Notes under the pieces: model-generated
What the model was told of the DNA's origin: nothing
What the model saw: the letters and a program-made list of their open reading frames with translations, nothing else
The model's database searches: none
Shown: piece by piece, positions 15,277-22,959 of the stretch
Numbering within the stretch: the stretch's first letter is position 1
How the letters are laid out: each line of letters starts with the position of its first letter
Program-made: the position numbers and the translations under genes
Assembly: GCA_964650945.1 (NCBI GenBank)
Contig: CAZYXU010000001.1
Location: 34,611 to 98,610 of the forward strand
Direction of reading: 5' to 3'
Source: JAXGPF01 sp964650945
GTDB lineage: Bacteria; Verrucomicrobiota; Kiritimatiellia; JAAZAB01
Length of the DNA stretch: 64,000 nucleotides

Positions 15277-17199
15277 ATGCATAGGATTACGAAGAGAATA
15301 TGGTTTGATCATGCCCGGCAATATGTTGCGGCGCTGGCAGCGGTTGGGTGCGTCTGCGGCGGCGTGCGCGCGGCAACGCCAACGCCGGCGGAAAAAGTCA
15401 GCAACGCCGTGCATGCCGTGCGCCTGAACCTGGAGGCGGAACTGGGCGTTACCGTGCCGTCGTTGAGCGTATTGCTGGAGACTTCCAATGAAACTTTTTT
15501 TGCCTCCTCGGCGGCTGCCCCGGGCCAGGCTCTGACCCCCGACACCACTTTCCGGTTTGCCAGCAATACCAAGAGTTTCACCGCCGCGGCCATCCTGCGC
15601 CTGCATCGCCAGGGTCTGCTGGACTTCCATGCTAAAATCACGGACAGCATTCCGGGCAGCGCCATCCCTTACGTCCCCGCCGATACCAACTGGAACATCC
15701 CGTACAAGGACGAGATCACCATCGCGCAACTGCTCCGGCACAGCGCCGGCGTCTATGACGTGGATAACAATCCCGTCCCGGGCTGCGGCGGCGAGTCCTA
15801 CGTCACATACCGCCTGGACCTGGAGCCGGAACATCAGTTTACCGCCGCCGAGCTGGTCGGGCAGGTTGCCCTGCATCGCCTGGAGTTTTTCGCGCCGAAC
15901 CGGAATTATCACTACAGCGATACCGGTTACACGATGCTCGGCGAAATCGTCGCCCGGGTTTATTCGCGGTTTTGCGGCGCGCCCAAAACCTATTCTGATT
16001 ATCTGCACGAGCAAGTCGTGGGCGTGCATGCCCCCGTGCCTTTGGCCGCCATCCGGTTTCCATGCCTGGCCGCGGACACGGCCTTGCCGGCGCCGTTTGT
16101 GCCGGGGGTCCAATATCTGCCTGGCGGGGAAACGCTGATCACTTCCAACGCCAACATCAGCGCGAATGTCGCCGAGGGCAATGGCTACGGGACCCTGGCA
16201 GCGCTCAATCGCTATATTCGGACCATGATGCGGGGCGAAAACATCCTCGATGCGCAGATGGTGCGTCTCATGCAAACCAACACCGCGCCCCATAACGCCA
16301 ATTACGGCTGCGGTTGCTCGTTTATGCTGGACATCGGCTATGGCCATACCGGCGCCACGCTGGGATATCTTTCACTGATGGCCTACAATCCCGAAACGGA
16401 TGTGTCGGTGGCGGTTTGCCTGCCGTTTTGGGATGAGGCCGGACAGGACTCCTTCAAGCAATGTTTCAACGCTTTGAGCGCGGCGGCGATTAGCGCAACC
16501 GAGGCGCTGGGATACCCGAAAACTCCGGTGCTTTTGCCGGGCGCCACGACCAACGTCAACCTGGCGCCCGCCGCCGTGCAACGGTTCGGCCTGGCCGCCC
16601 GCGCCGGCGTCGATTACCGCGTCACCGCCGGGGGCGCCGCGGCCAATGTGTCGTTGGGCCTGGCGCCGGCAGCCAATCCCGGTGCGCCCCATTGGAGCGT
16701 CAACCAACTGGATTGGGTATGCCCGGCGACCGGCACTTATTTTCTGTCCGTCGTTTCCGCCGCCGCCACCCCCTGCGCCTTGCGCCTGGACACGCTGACG
16801 CCGGTCGGGCCGCTGGTTACGGTCAACGGCTTGGCCGGGGATGGAGTTTGCCTGGGCGCCGGCGACCCCTTGACGCTGGCCGTGAGCATGCTGCATGTCG
16901 AGCCATATGCCGGCATCCCGGTGGATTGGTGGGTGGCGGCGTATGCGCATGATGCCGGGCTCTGGTATTATTTAAACGATCGGATGGCCTGGACGCCGTT
17001 TGATGGCAACCCAGCCAACTGCCGCCCGGCATTCCAGGGGCCGTTGCAGAATTTGGCGCCGCTCGCTCTCGTGCAGGATCTGGTGCCGGCGCCCGGGACT
17101 TACAGCTTCTGGTTCGCGGTGGATTATCCCATGGATGGCGTTCTGCGCCTGGACGGGCAGGTCATGCTTTCCCGGGTTACGGCCACGGTGGGGCGATAG
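15277..17199 (+). CDS. Secreted serine beta-lactamase-fold hydrolase with C-terminal shared module
   Basis: About 640 residues with a signal peptide (MHRITKR, hydrophobic core, cut near ARA-TP at 33). The class C beta-lactamase/DD-peptidase domain spans about 40-420: Ser96-Asn-Thr-Lys99, Tyr213-Ser-Asp215 and His357-Thr-Gly359 form the expected active site, and LLRHSAGVYD is the usual following motif. A PPC-like beta domain follows at about 430-508, then a 130-residue C-terminal module with YAGIPVDWWV and FAVDYPMDGVL, also found at the end of the GH64-like protein at 35.4-37.2 kb. The target could be an ester, amide or D-amino peptide; resistance to antibiotics is not implied. GCAAGGA lies about 9 nt before the ATG. 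Confidence 0.85.
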   Translation: MHRITKRIWFDHARQYVAALAAVGCVCGGVRAATPTPAEKVSNAVHAVRLNLEAELGVTVPSLSVLLETSNETFFASSAAAPGQALTPDTTFRFASNTKSFTAAAILRLHRQGLLDFHAKITDSIPGSAIPYVPADTNWNIPYKDEITIAQLLRHSAGVYDVDNNPVPGCGGESYVTYRLDLEPEHQFTAAELVGQVALHRLEFFAPNRNYHYSDTGYTMLGEIVARVYSRFCGAPKTYSDYLHEQVVGVHAPVPLAAIRFPCLAADTALPAPFVPGVQYLPGGETLITSNANISANVAEGNGYGTLAALNRYIRTMMRGENILDAQMVRLMQTNTAPHNANYGCGCSFMLDIGYGHTGATLGYLSLMAYNPETDVSVAVCLPFWDEAGQDSFKQCFNALSAAAISATEALGYPKTPVLLPGATTNVNLAPAAVQRFGLAARAGVDYRVTAGGAAANVSLGLAPAANPGAPHWSVNQLDWVCPATGTYFLSVVSAAATPCALRLDTLTPVGPLVTVNGLAGDGVCLGAGDPLTLAVSMLHVEPYAGIPVDWWVAAYAHDAGLWYYLNDRMAWTPFDGNPANCRPAFQGPLQNLAPLALVQDLVPAPGTYSFWFAVDYPMDGVLRLDGQVMLSRVTATVGR

Positions 17200-17298
17200 T
17201 GTAGCCGGAGCATCCTGGCATTTTCTGCGAAGGCGGCGCGCGGCCGTGCTTCCGGCAATGGGCAGGCCTGCGCAATTCCGGTTGAATCAGGTGTTGGC

Positions 17299-17877
17299 AT
17301 GAAAATAACGGTAATAGCATTAACAGCAATCTTACTTGGCGGATGTGTAAATCCGGGAAAGGTGCAAGTGACGACGCAAGGCGCGGTGAATACCACGGTG
17401 GTGATGGAGACTTCGGCGGGGGCGGTGGAAATCGAATTGCTCGGCGAGCAGGCGCCGGTTTCCGTCAGCAACTTCCTGGCTTATGTGGACGCGGGATTCT
17501 ACGATCAGACCGTGTTTCACCGCGTGATCCCGGGATTCATGATCCAGGGCGGCGGTTTTGAAACCAACCTGCATCAGAAGACTGTCCGGCCGCCGATCAA
17601 GAACGAGGCCGCCAACGGGCTGAAAAATGACCGCGGCGCCGTGGCGATGGCGCGGACCATGGTGGTGGACAGCGCCACCGCGCAGTTCTTTATCAACCTG
17701 AAAAACAACGATTTTCTCAATCACGGCGCCCGCGATTTCGGCTATGCCGTGTTTGCCCGGGTGACGGCCGGCATGGAGGTGGTGGATCGGATTGCCGCGG
17801 TCGAGACTACCACCAAAAACGGCATGGGGAATGTCCCGGCGGAGGCGGTGGTGATTTTGTCGGTACGGCGGAAATAA
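17299..17877 (+). CDS. Peptidyl-prolyl cis-trans isomerase (cyclophilin), lipoprotein
   Basis: A 192-residue cyclophilin that catalyses prolyl isomerisation of exported proteins. The N-terminus is a lipoprotein signal, MKITVIALTAILLGGC, with Cys16 as the lipidation site, so it is attached to a membrane on the periplasmic side. The domain has VVMETSAGAVEIELLGEQAPVSV, the active-site block FYDQTVFHRVIPGFMIQGG (catalytic Arg in FHRV) and TAQFFINLKNNDFLN. Length and motifs match the short bacterial PpiA/PpiB type. It stands alone between the beta-lactamase-fold gene and the DUF116 gene, all on the plus strand. Confidence 0.92.
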   Translation: MKITVIALTAILLGGCVNPGKVQVTTQGAVNTTVVMETSAGAVEIELLGEQAPVSVSNFLAYVDAGFYDQTVFHRVIPGFMIQGGGFETNLHQKTVRPPIKNEAANGLKNDRGAVAMARTMVVDSATAQFFINLKNNDFLNHGARDFGYAVFARVTAGMEVVDRIAAVETTTKNGMGNVPAEAVVILSVRRK

Positions 17878-17958
17878 CGGACCGGCCGCCGTGGCGCCGG
17901 TATTTGCGCGGTTTTACGCAGGGAGCCCGAATGCAAGGTGCGAGGATACCCGAATACC

Positions 17959-18420
17959 ATGTTCAGCGGATTCATCGTCAAAATCAACAATTTCGTTGTC
18001 CGGTTAAGAAGCCCTAAAATCCCGGCCGGCAACGTGCTGCTGCTGGCGCCGCGCTGCATCCATCGCGGCGCATGCCGGCTGAACGTGGAAGACGACATCG
18101 GCGCCTGCGCGCTGTGCGGCAAATGCAACGTCAAGGAACTGGCGGAAATCAGCAAGGCCTACGGCGTCAGATGCCGGATCAGCCGCGGCGGGCGGGAGGC
18201 GGTGCGCTACGCGGGAGCGGCGGATGTGCAGGGCGTGGTGGCGGTGGCCTGTTTTCAGGAGCTTGCCGCGGGAATTTTAGCGGTATTCCCGAAACCGGTG
18301 ATTGCCGTGCCGAATTGCCAGCCCAACGGGGCGTGCTGTGACACGTGCGTGGATGCCGCGGCCGTCCGGCGCGCGCTGGATGCCATGGTCGATCCGAAAA
18401 GAGCCTCAGCTAGCACCTGA
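17959..18420 (+). CDS. DUF116-family protein
   Basis: About 153 residues. The conserved Cys-rich region VLLLAPRCIHRGACRLNV...GACALCGKCNVKELAEI places it in DUF116; the cysteines could bind an Fe-S cluster or zinc. A second set, VPNCQPNGACCDTCVDAAAV, is near the C-terminus. The family function is unknown. This protein lacks the N-terminal membrane part found in longer members. ATG 17959 is preferred over GTG 17938, but neither has a strong ribosome site. Confidence 0.75.
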   Translation: MFSGFIVKINNFVVRLRSPKIPAGNVLLLAPRCIHRGACRLNVEDDIGACALCGKCNVKELAEISKAYGVRCRISRGGREAVRYAGAADVQGVVAVACFQELAAGILAVFPKPVIAVPNCQPNGACCDTCVDAAAVRRALDAMVDPKRASAST

Positions 18421-18465
18421 ATTTTGCCCCGCGCCGGCTGCCGGCTGGGTCGTTTCTGCCGAACG

Positions 18466-19002
18466 TCACGGGTGAGCGGACGGATTGCCCGCCGCGGGTG
18501 CGCCGTCCGCTCCGCCCGCTGGCCGGACCTCGTGTGATTCCTTTTTCTTGCTGAGAACGATTTCGGCGCCGTTGACCGTTCGCTCAAGATGTGCAAGCTC
18601 CTGAAGAACTTGCACGGCCTCGAGGACGGACATATCCAGCCCGCCGAAGGTGTAGACGCCCTTGATGCCGCCACCACCTTCCCATGTATGAAAGGTCATC
18701 AGATCCCTGTCGGCGCCGGGGTCTAGCGTAATCCTAATCCGCTTTGATTCTGGGGTCTTGCCGCGGTCTTGGATTGAGATGTTGAAGAAATAGATTATGT
18801 CAGCAATGGCGGCTTGCTTGAAGTCGACCTTCGGCAGTCTGGTTTCGTGCAAGAGCTGCTCGGTGTCGTTCGTCAACTTTGCGGCGGTGGCATCGTCGAT
18901 GATCACAACTTTCCTTAATTCACGGGCTTCCGGAGCGGCTGCTGACGGAACAGATGCCCAGAGGGTCATGCAGGCCAGGATCATCAGTGGCGCTTTCTTC
19001 AT
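18466..19002 (-). CDS. Secreted protein with secretin N-domain-like (STN) region
   Basis: A 178-residue protein with a signal peptide (MKKAPLMILACMTLWASVPSAAA, cut near residue 23). The mature part contains LPKVDFKQAAIADIIYFFNISI, IRITLDP and SVLEAVQVLQELAHLERTVNGAEIVL, which match the alternating strand-helix pattern of STN/secretin N-domains. No secretin pore follows, and the C-terminus is a short low-complexity tail. Its ATG overlaps the stop of the upstream gene in an ATGA arrangement, so the two are translationally coupled. The role is unknown; a small periplasmic scaffold is one possibility. Confidence 0.65.
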   Translation of the reverse strand: MKKAPLMILACMTLWASVPSAAAPEARELRKVVIIDDATAAKLTNDTEQLLHETRLPKVDFKQAAIADIIYFFNISIQDRGKTPESKRIRITLDPGADRDLMTFHTWEGGGGIKGVYTFGGLDMSVLEAVQVLQELAHLERTVNGAEIVLSKKKESHEVRPAGGADGAPAAGNPSAHP

Positions 19003-19478
19003 GTCTTCCTTCTATATTGAGCCCTGCTTGCCTGCCACCACTTCTCCAACGTCGTGAAGTCTTCAGATGAAAGAGCTTTAAGGCTCGGATCGCCGGCCAT
19101 CTCTTTGAAGACAAGTTTCCACTTGGACTTATCTCGCGCCATGATCTCGTACTGGACACTTCCGTCGGTCTTCCCGTTGTTGGTGACGCTAATCTTGACG
19201 ACCAAGAAAGCCCAATCTCCTTGCACCTTGCTGTCGATAACTGTGATCGACAGATCACCCGAACGGAGCTTTTCAGAGTTGACGCTGAGTTGGGCTTTCT
19301 GTTGCTCCAGGAATTCCTTGTTGTCTATAGGGAAGAGGTAGTCATCCGCTTGTGCCAGCTTCCCTTCCTTCACAATGGTCCAGAACTGGTCATAGGCGTT
19401 TTGGGGAGTCTCCTCCGCCGTAACAGGTGTGGCTGCCATTAGGGTTGAGATGATTATTGTTGTGATGTATGTCTTCAT
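18999..19478 (-). CDS. Small secreted protein, NTF2-like candidate
   Basis: About 159 residues with a signal peptide (MKTYITTIIISTLMAATPVTA). The mature part starts with ETPQNAYDQFWTIVKEGKLAQADDYL and has a curved-sheet-like pattern with IDSKVQGDWAFLVVKISVTN and KSKWKLVFKEMA, resembling NTF2/DUF4878-type proteins in which a helix is followed by repeated strands. The function is not known. The start at 19478 is chosen for the signal peptide. It overlaps the following secreted-protein gene by 4 bp, so both are probably made together and may interact in the periplasm. Confidence 0.65.
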   Translation of the reverse strand: MKTYITTIIISTLMAATPVTAEETPQNAYDQFWTIVKEGKLAQADDYLFPIDNKEFLEQQKAQLSVNSEKLRSGDLSITVIDSKVQGDWAFLVVKISVTNNGKTDGSVQYEIMARDKSKWKLVFKEMAGDPSLKALSSEDFTTLEKWWQASRAQYRRKT

Positions 19479-19567
19479 ATTCAGATCTGATGTCATTTTG
19501 ATCAAATGTGCCCATGAGCGGCGCGGCCTGTCCGGGCCCGTTGTATGCGCTTGTTCGTTTGGTTTTT

Positions 19568-19658
19568 TCTTACAAAGCCACGAAGGAAGGTCTATAACTC
19601 CCCATCAGTCGTTCGGGTTAGTTTTCACCCATCTTGGTGTCTTTGTGGCTTTGTGAGA
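19568..19658. repeat. Inverted repeat (acaaagccac / gtggctttgt)
   Basis: TCTTACAAAGCCACGAAGG at 19568-19586 matches the reverse complement of 19640-19658 at 16 of 19 positions. It lies between two minus-strand genes, in a stretch with no coding signal. It looks like one of the short dispersed repeats of this genome rather than a terminator, because no T-run follows the stem. Confidence 0.5.
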
Positions 19659-19693
19659 GAAAATATCCATTGTTCGCTCTTCACTTCGCCTCG

Positions 19694-21082
19694 TCATGAT
19701 TTGGCTGGGATTGCAGCGGCGCAGCAGGATGTCCGGCGGAAAAGGAAGAGCGTGCCGACGCGCTGGGGTTGGCCGTCCACCTCCAGGTAGGGATAGGCCA
19801 GGAAATTGATCGGACCGGCCGCCGGTCCGGGGTCGAGCGCAAGATCGCGGCCGCGCGAGAACTCGATCCGGTTGGCGGGGTGGTGACCGAAGTAGTACAT
19901 GCTCAGGGCGCTGAACTTGTCGGCCTCGCTGATGTCCACGGGCCACCACTTGCCGTCCGCGTAGAACTCGGCCCAGCAGTGATACCCGTCGGTCCCGCCC
20001 TCGTCGCGTTCCGAAGGGATGGCCGCGCCGATGGCAAAGCGCGCGGGAATGCCCAGCGCGCGTGCCAGTCCGATGAAGTAGGCGTGGTAGTCGGTGCAGT
20101 TACCCGAAAGCGCATCGCAGGCGCGCATGGCGTCGCCCTGCCCCCAGCCGTCACCGCACTTCTGGTAGAGCATACTGTCAATCACATGATCGTACAAGGC
20201 CCGCGCCCGCATCAAATCGCCTTCCAGCCCCGCGACCGCTTTCTCAGCCGCCGCTCTGACCTTTTCGTCGGCCGGCACCATTTGTTCGGGCTGCAGGTGT
20301 TTGACGGCGTCCTGCGGATCGCCGGCATAGGCGCCCTTCTCGACGCGGAAGACATCGTAGACAATCTCGATGGCCTGGCCGGAGTGCTCGGGGCCAAGTT
20401 CCAGGAAGAGCGCCTTGTTGCCGTGCGCGCTGTCCGTGAGCGTCTTGGCCGGGACCGGCGTGTTGACGGACTTCACGGTGATTTTCTGGAAATCGTCCGA
20501 TTGCGCCAGCGGGATCCAGCAACGGGCCGGTCCGTCAAGCTTCGGCAGCGTGGCCTGGTAGCGGAATTCGAAAGCGTCGTGCCCCGTCAGGACGCCGAGC
20601 AACTCCTTCGACGCGTCTTCCACCGGAGCGCGGACCCAGCGCTTGTCCTCGTTCTGCTTCCAGACGTAGTACGGTTGGCCGTTCAGCTTATGGACCGTGG
20701 TTTCGGTCACGGTCATCGCGCCCGGATCGCCATGGAGGAAGAAGTCAATGTCGTAGAATTGTCCGTCAGCGCTGACCATGTCCACGCAGGCGAAATGGCG
20801 TTGGGGCGCCAGCGACGCGAGGTATTCGACATGCACGCGCACCAGCTTAAGCTTCAGTTCCTTGCCCTCGAAAGGCACGGTGAAGTATCCTGCGCCCGCC
20901 GCTACCTCTTCGGCAATATGCTTTTCGATGCCGGCCTGGATGTCGGCCGTGACGATGGTAGGAACATAGGGCTCGTCTGCGGCGGCGGACGATGGCTTGG
21001 CTATGTTCGGCTGTTCCCTGGCGCACCCGAGCAAACAGAGCGAGACGGCCACCATGGTCCAGTATCTTTGGAATCCTGCCAT
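19694..21082 (-). CDS. Transglutaminase-like (papain-fold) lipoprotein
   Basis: About 462 residues with a lipoprotein signal MAGFQRYWTMVAVSLCLLGC (Cys20). The transglutaminase-core domain lies near residues 285-390 and has a full catalytic triad: Cys329 in SGNCTDYHAYF, His368 in GYHCWAEF and Asp383 in WWPVDISEADK. The N-terminal 250 residues form a beta-rich region like those that precede the core in transglutaminase/protease proteins of this group. It probably acts as a periplasmic cysteine protease or amidase. The start at 21082 is set by the signal peptide. A 92-bp inverted-repeat element sits just upstream of its start. Confidence 0.85.
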   Translation of the reverse strand: MAGFQRYWTMVAVSLCLLGCAREQPNIAKPSSAAADEPYVPTIVTADIQAGIEKHIAEEVAAGAGYFTVPFEGKELKLKLVRVHVEYLASLAPQRHFACVDMVSADGQFYDIDFFLHGDPGAMTVTETTVHKLNGQPYYVWKQNEDKRWVRAPVEDASKELLGVLTGHDAFEFRYQATLPKLDGPARCWIPLAQSDDFQKITVKSVNTPVPAKTLTDSAHGNKALFLELGPEHSGQAIEIVYDVFRVEKGAYAGDPQDAVKHLQPEQMVPADEKVRAAAEKAVAGLEGDLMRARALYDHVIDSMLYQKCGDGWGQGDAMRACDALSGNCTDYHAYFIGLARALGIPARFAIGAAIPSERDEGGTDGYHCWAEFYADGKWWPVDISEADKFSALSMYYFGHHPANRIEFSRGRDLALDPGPAAGPINFLAYPYLEVDGQPQRVGTLFLFRRTSCCAAAIPAKS

Positions 21083-21096
21083 GCTCCCTCTTCCTG

Positions 21097-21188
21097 GATT
21101 CGCGCGGCGAGGCCCCGCCGGCCTGGCCGGGCGTCGCCCCCGCGTTTTCAAGGACGGTGGCCGCGGACCGCGGGTCGCCGCGCGAATC
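21097..21188. repeat. 92-bp element with 14-bp perfect terminal inverted repeats
   Basis: GATTCGCGCGGCGA at 21097-21110 is exactly inverted as TCGCCGCGCGAATC at 21175-21188. The interior is very GC-rich with further partial pairing (CCCCG/CGGGT area). It lies between the transglutaminase-like gene start and the next gene, and would form a large stem in the 5' leader if transcribed. Confidence 0.55.
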
Positions 21189-21195
21189 TGATTAC

Positions 21196-21221
21196 GGGGG
21201 GCGGCTGACACGCCGCCCCCC
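21196..21221 (-). terminator. Strong hairpin downstream of the small lipoprotein gene
   Basis: GGGGGGCGGC and GCCGCCCCCC form a perfect 10-bp stem around a 6-nt loop, about 50 bp after the stop of the lipoprotein gene. The stem is strong enough to terminate, but no U-tract follows on the minus strand, so this is only a candidate. Confidence 0.4.
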
Positions 21222-21272
21222 TGGTGTTCTAGTAAAAAGCCGCTATGGCCGAGTCTCAGGCTCAGGGCTGAC

Positions 21273-21545
21273 TCAGTGCGCGGGATGATCCTTGGGCTTC
21301 GTCGTCGCGGGATGCTCCACGACTGCCTTCTCTGTCGCAGCAGCGCCTTCCGCGGCCTTCTGCTCGACCTGTGTCGTCGTCGGAGGTTGTGCTTTCTCTG
21401 TTGCAGCCGCCGCTTCCGGGGCCTTCTGCTCGATCTGCGGCGCGGTCGGAGGCTCCATCTTCGGCTCTTCCTTTGACTGGCAACCCGCCATCATCAACGC
21501 CGTTCCGGCAAACGCGCCCGCCATCAACAATACCGACTTTTTCAT
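21273..21545 (-). CDS. Small repetitive lipoprotein
   Basis: A 90-residue protein with signal MKKSVLLMAGAFAGTALMMAGC and lipidation at Cys22. The rest is low-complexity Ala/Glu/Pro/Thr with an internal duplication: IEQKAPEAAAATEKA and, one period on, VEQKAAEGAAATEKA. It is hydrophilic and probably unstructured on the periplasmic face. The function is unknown. A ribosome site GGAG precedes the ATG. It is upstream of the transglutaminase-like lipoprotein on the same strand, separated by two hairpin elements. Confidence 0.65.
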   Translation of the reverse strand: MKKSVLLMAGAFAGTALMMAGCQSKEEPKMEPPTAPQIEQKAPEAAAATEKAQPPTTTQVEQKAAEGAAATEKAVVEHPATTKPKDHPAH

Positions 21546-21720
21546 ACAATTTCTCCTTGCATGGTTTCGCCCGTGCCGGTTTACCGACGGAATCGTTCGG
21601 CGACCGACGGGAGATTACTTTCGAGTAAATAATAAGCTTTAGGCGAGCAATATGCAAGACTGTAATCCCCGTCCAGGGTCACCCCGTTCAAAAGATAATA
21701 TTCTTGCGTGATTCAGGTTT

Positions 21721-21849
21721 ATGCGACATATTGCCGGCACGGCACAGCCATTAAAGGTTGAATACAAAGGTGCGATTTACCACGCCACGGCGTGGATGCC
21801 GGGATATGCGCCGGCGCCGGGAACCGCCGGCGACTCAAGATACGCTTGG
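21721..21849 (+). pseudogene. Remnant of a REP-associated tyrosine transposase (RAYT) N-terminus
   Basis: The segment AQPLKVEYKGAIYHATA strongly resembles the conserved start of Y1/REP-type transposases (RPLRIEYxGAxYHVTxRG). After about 25 residues the similarity ends, and none of the downstream HUH or catalytic Tyr motifs follow. The open frame runs on to 22032 but then only mirrors the opposite strand. It is therefore a degraded 5' fragment, and fits the many REP-like palindromes in the window. Confidence 0.5.
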
Positions 21850-22028
21850 GTGGACGGGCTGTATCAAAAGCGAGTGGCGGAAGACCGGCAGCCGGAAGAT
21901 GCAAGTATTTGGAGTATCAGGAATGCTTTGGATGAATCGACAATGTCGGGCAGAATCTCCCCATGTGGATCGCTGATCTCGATATCGAATCCATCAGGAG
22001 GGATGCGGGCATCAAGTCGGATTAGAAA

Positions 22029-22838
22029 ATGAACATACGGACAAAATGGCAATATGATGAATACCGGCAGGTCGGCGTGGACTATGCGGATACCGCGGCG
22101 GTTGAAGCCTACGATGCCCGCCATGCCCGGTTTCGCGACGTTCATGCCGAATGCAACCGCATTCTTGATACTCTGGCCGTCACGCCTGAGTCGGTCGTGA
22201 TAGAATTCGGCACGGGCACCGGCGCCTTTGCCATCCATGCGGCGCAGCGCTGTGCCGGCGTTTACGCGGTCGATGTTTCCAAACCCATGCTGGAATATGT
22301 CCGGCAGCGGGCGGCCAAAGCGGGACTCAAAAACATCGTCTTTGGCCATGCTGGTTTCCTGACTTACGAGCATGGCGGCGCTCCGGCAGATGCGATTGTA
22401 ACCAGCATGGCCCTCCACCATTTGCCGGATTTCTGGAAGGGCATAGCCCTGGCGCGGATGCACGGCATGCTCAAATCCGGCGGGCTTTTGTACATCCACG
22501 ATGTGATCTTCGATTCGGTGGACGCCGAGTCCAACATCTCGCGCTGGATAGATAAGCTGGGCGGAATTGGCGGGGCGCAGCTTCGCGATGAAATTGCAAC
22601 GCATGTCCGGGAGGAGTTCTCGACCTTCGACTGGATCCTGGACGGCCTGCTCGAAAGAGCCGGCTTCCAGATTCTGTCCAAAGAGATGGTCGAAGGCGTC
22701 GTTGGGACATATTTGTGCAAAAAACGAGGAGTTCACGGACGGGGCGGCAGGATTTTACACCGCAACCGGAAAAAGGAAGAAGATGATCCGGTCGGATCAG
22801 GAAAACCGGACAAGAAAACAGGAACTTTCAAACCGTAG
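22029..22838 (+). CDS. Class I SAM-dependent methyltransferase
   Basis: About 269 residues, with a Rossmann methyltransferase domain at about 40-190. Motif I is VVIEFGTGTGAFAIHAA, the acidic residue after strand 2 is in VYAVDVSKPML, and ADAIVTSMALHHLPDF is the post-motif region typical of UbiE/Methyltransf_11 enzymes. The C-terminal part EMVEGVVGTYLCKKR ends the conserved region at about 232; the remaining basic tail looks like run-on sequence. The substrate is unknown. It is isolated: a degraded transposase lies upstream and the convergent type I R-M unit downstream. Confidence 0.82.
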   Translation: MNIRTKWQYDEYRQVGVDYADTAAVEAYDARHARFRDVHAECNRILDTLAVTPESVVIEFGTGTGAFAIHAAQRCAGVYAVDVSKPMLEYVRQRAAKAGLKNIVFGHAGFLTYEHGGAPADAIVTSMALHHLPDFWKGIALARMHGMLKSGGLLYIHDVIFDSVDAESNISRWIDKLGGIGGAQLRDEIATHVREEFSTFDWILDGLLERAGFQILSKEMVEGVVGTYLCKKRGVHGRGGRILHRNRKKEEDDPVGSGKPDKKTGTFKP

Positions 22839-22862
22839 GAAGGAATGTACTGCTTCGGTTCT

Positions 22863-22943
22863 TCACAACCATGCGACGACGACGGTGACGCCCGCGCCCG
22901 CCGCGAGGGCCGCCAGAACAAGCTTCACTGTGCCTGCGTCCAT
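22863..22943 (-). CDS. 26-residue hydrophobic peptide after radC
   Basis: Starting 16 bp after the radC stop, ATG opens a 26-codon frame: MDAGTVKLVLAALAAGAGVT followed by VVVAWL. AAGGCGG lies about 8 nt before the ATG, a usable ribosome site. The sequence is one membrane-spanning stretch with a single Asp and Lys near the N-terminus. It would be the last gene of the XRE-PIN-hsdM-radC unit. It could be a small membrane peptide or toxin-like product, or a chance frame; nothing else supports it. Confidence 0.4.
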   Translation of the reverse strand: MDAGTVKLVLAALAAGAGVTVVVAWL

Positions 22944-22959
22944 GACGATGCCGCCTTGT

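Noticed and set aside
15277..17199. Antibiotic-resistance beta-lactamase
   Set aside because: Only the general serine beta-lactamase fold is supported; length, extra domains and the YSD variant point to an unrelated hydrolase.
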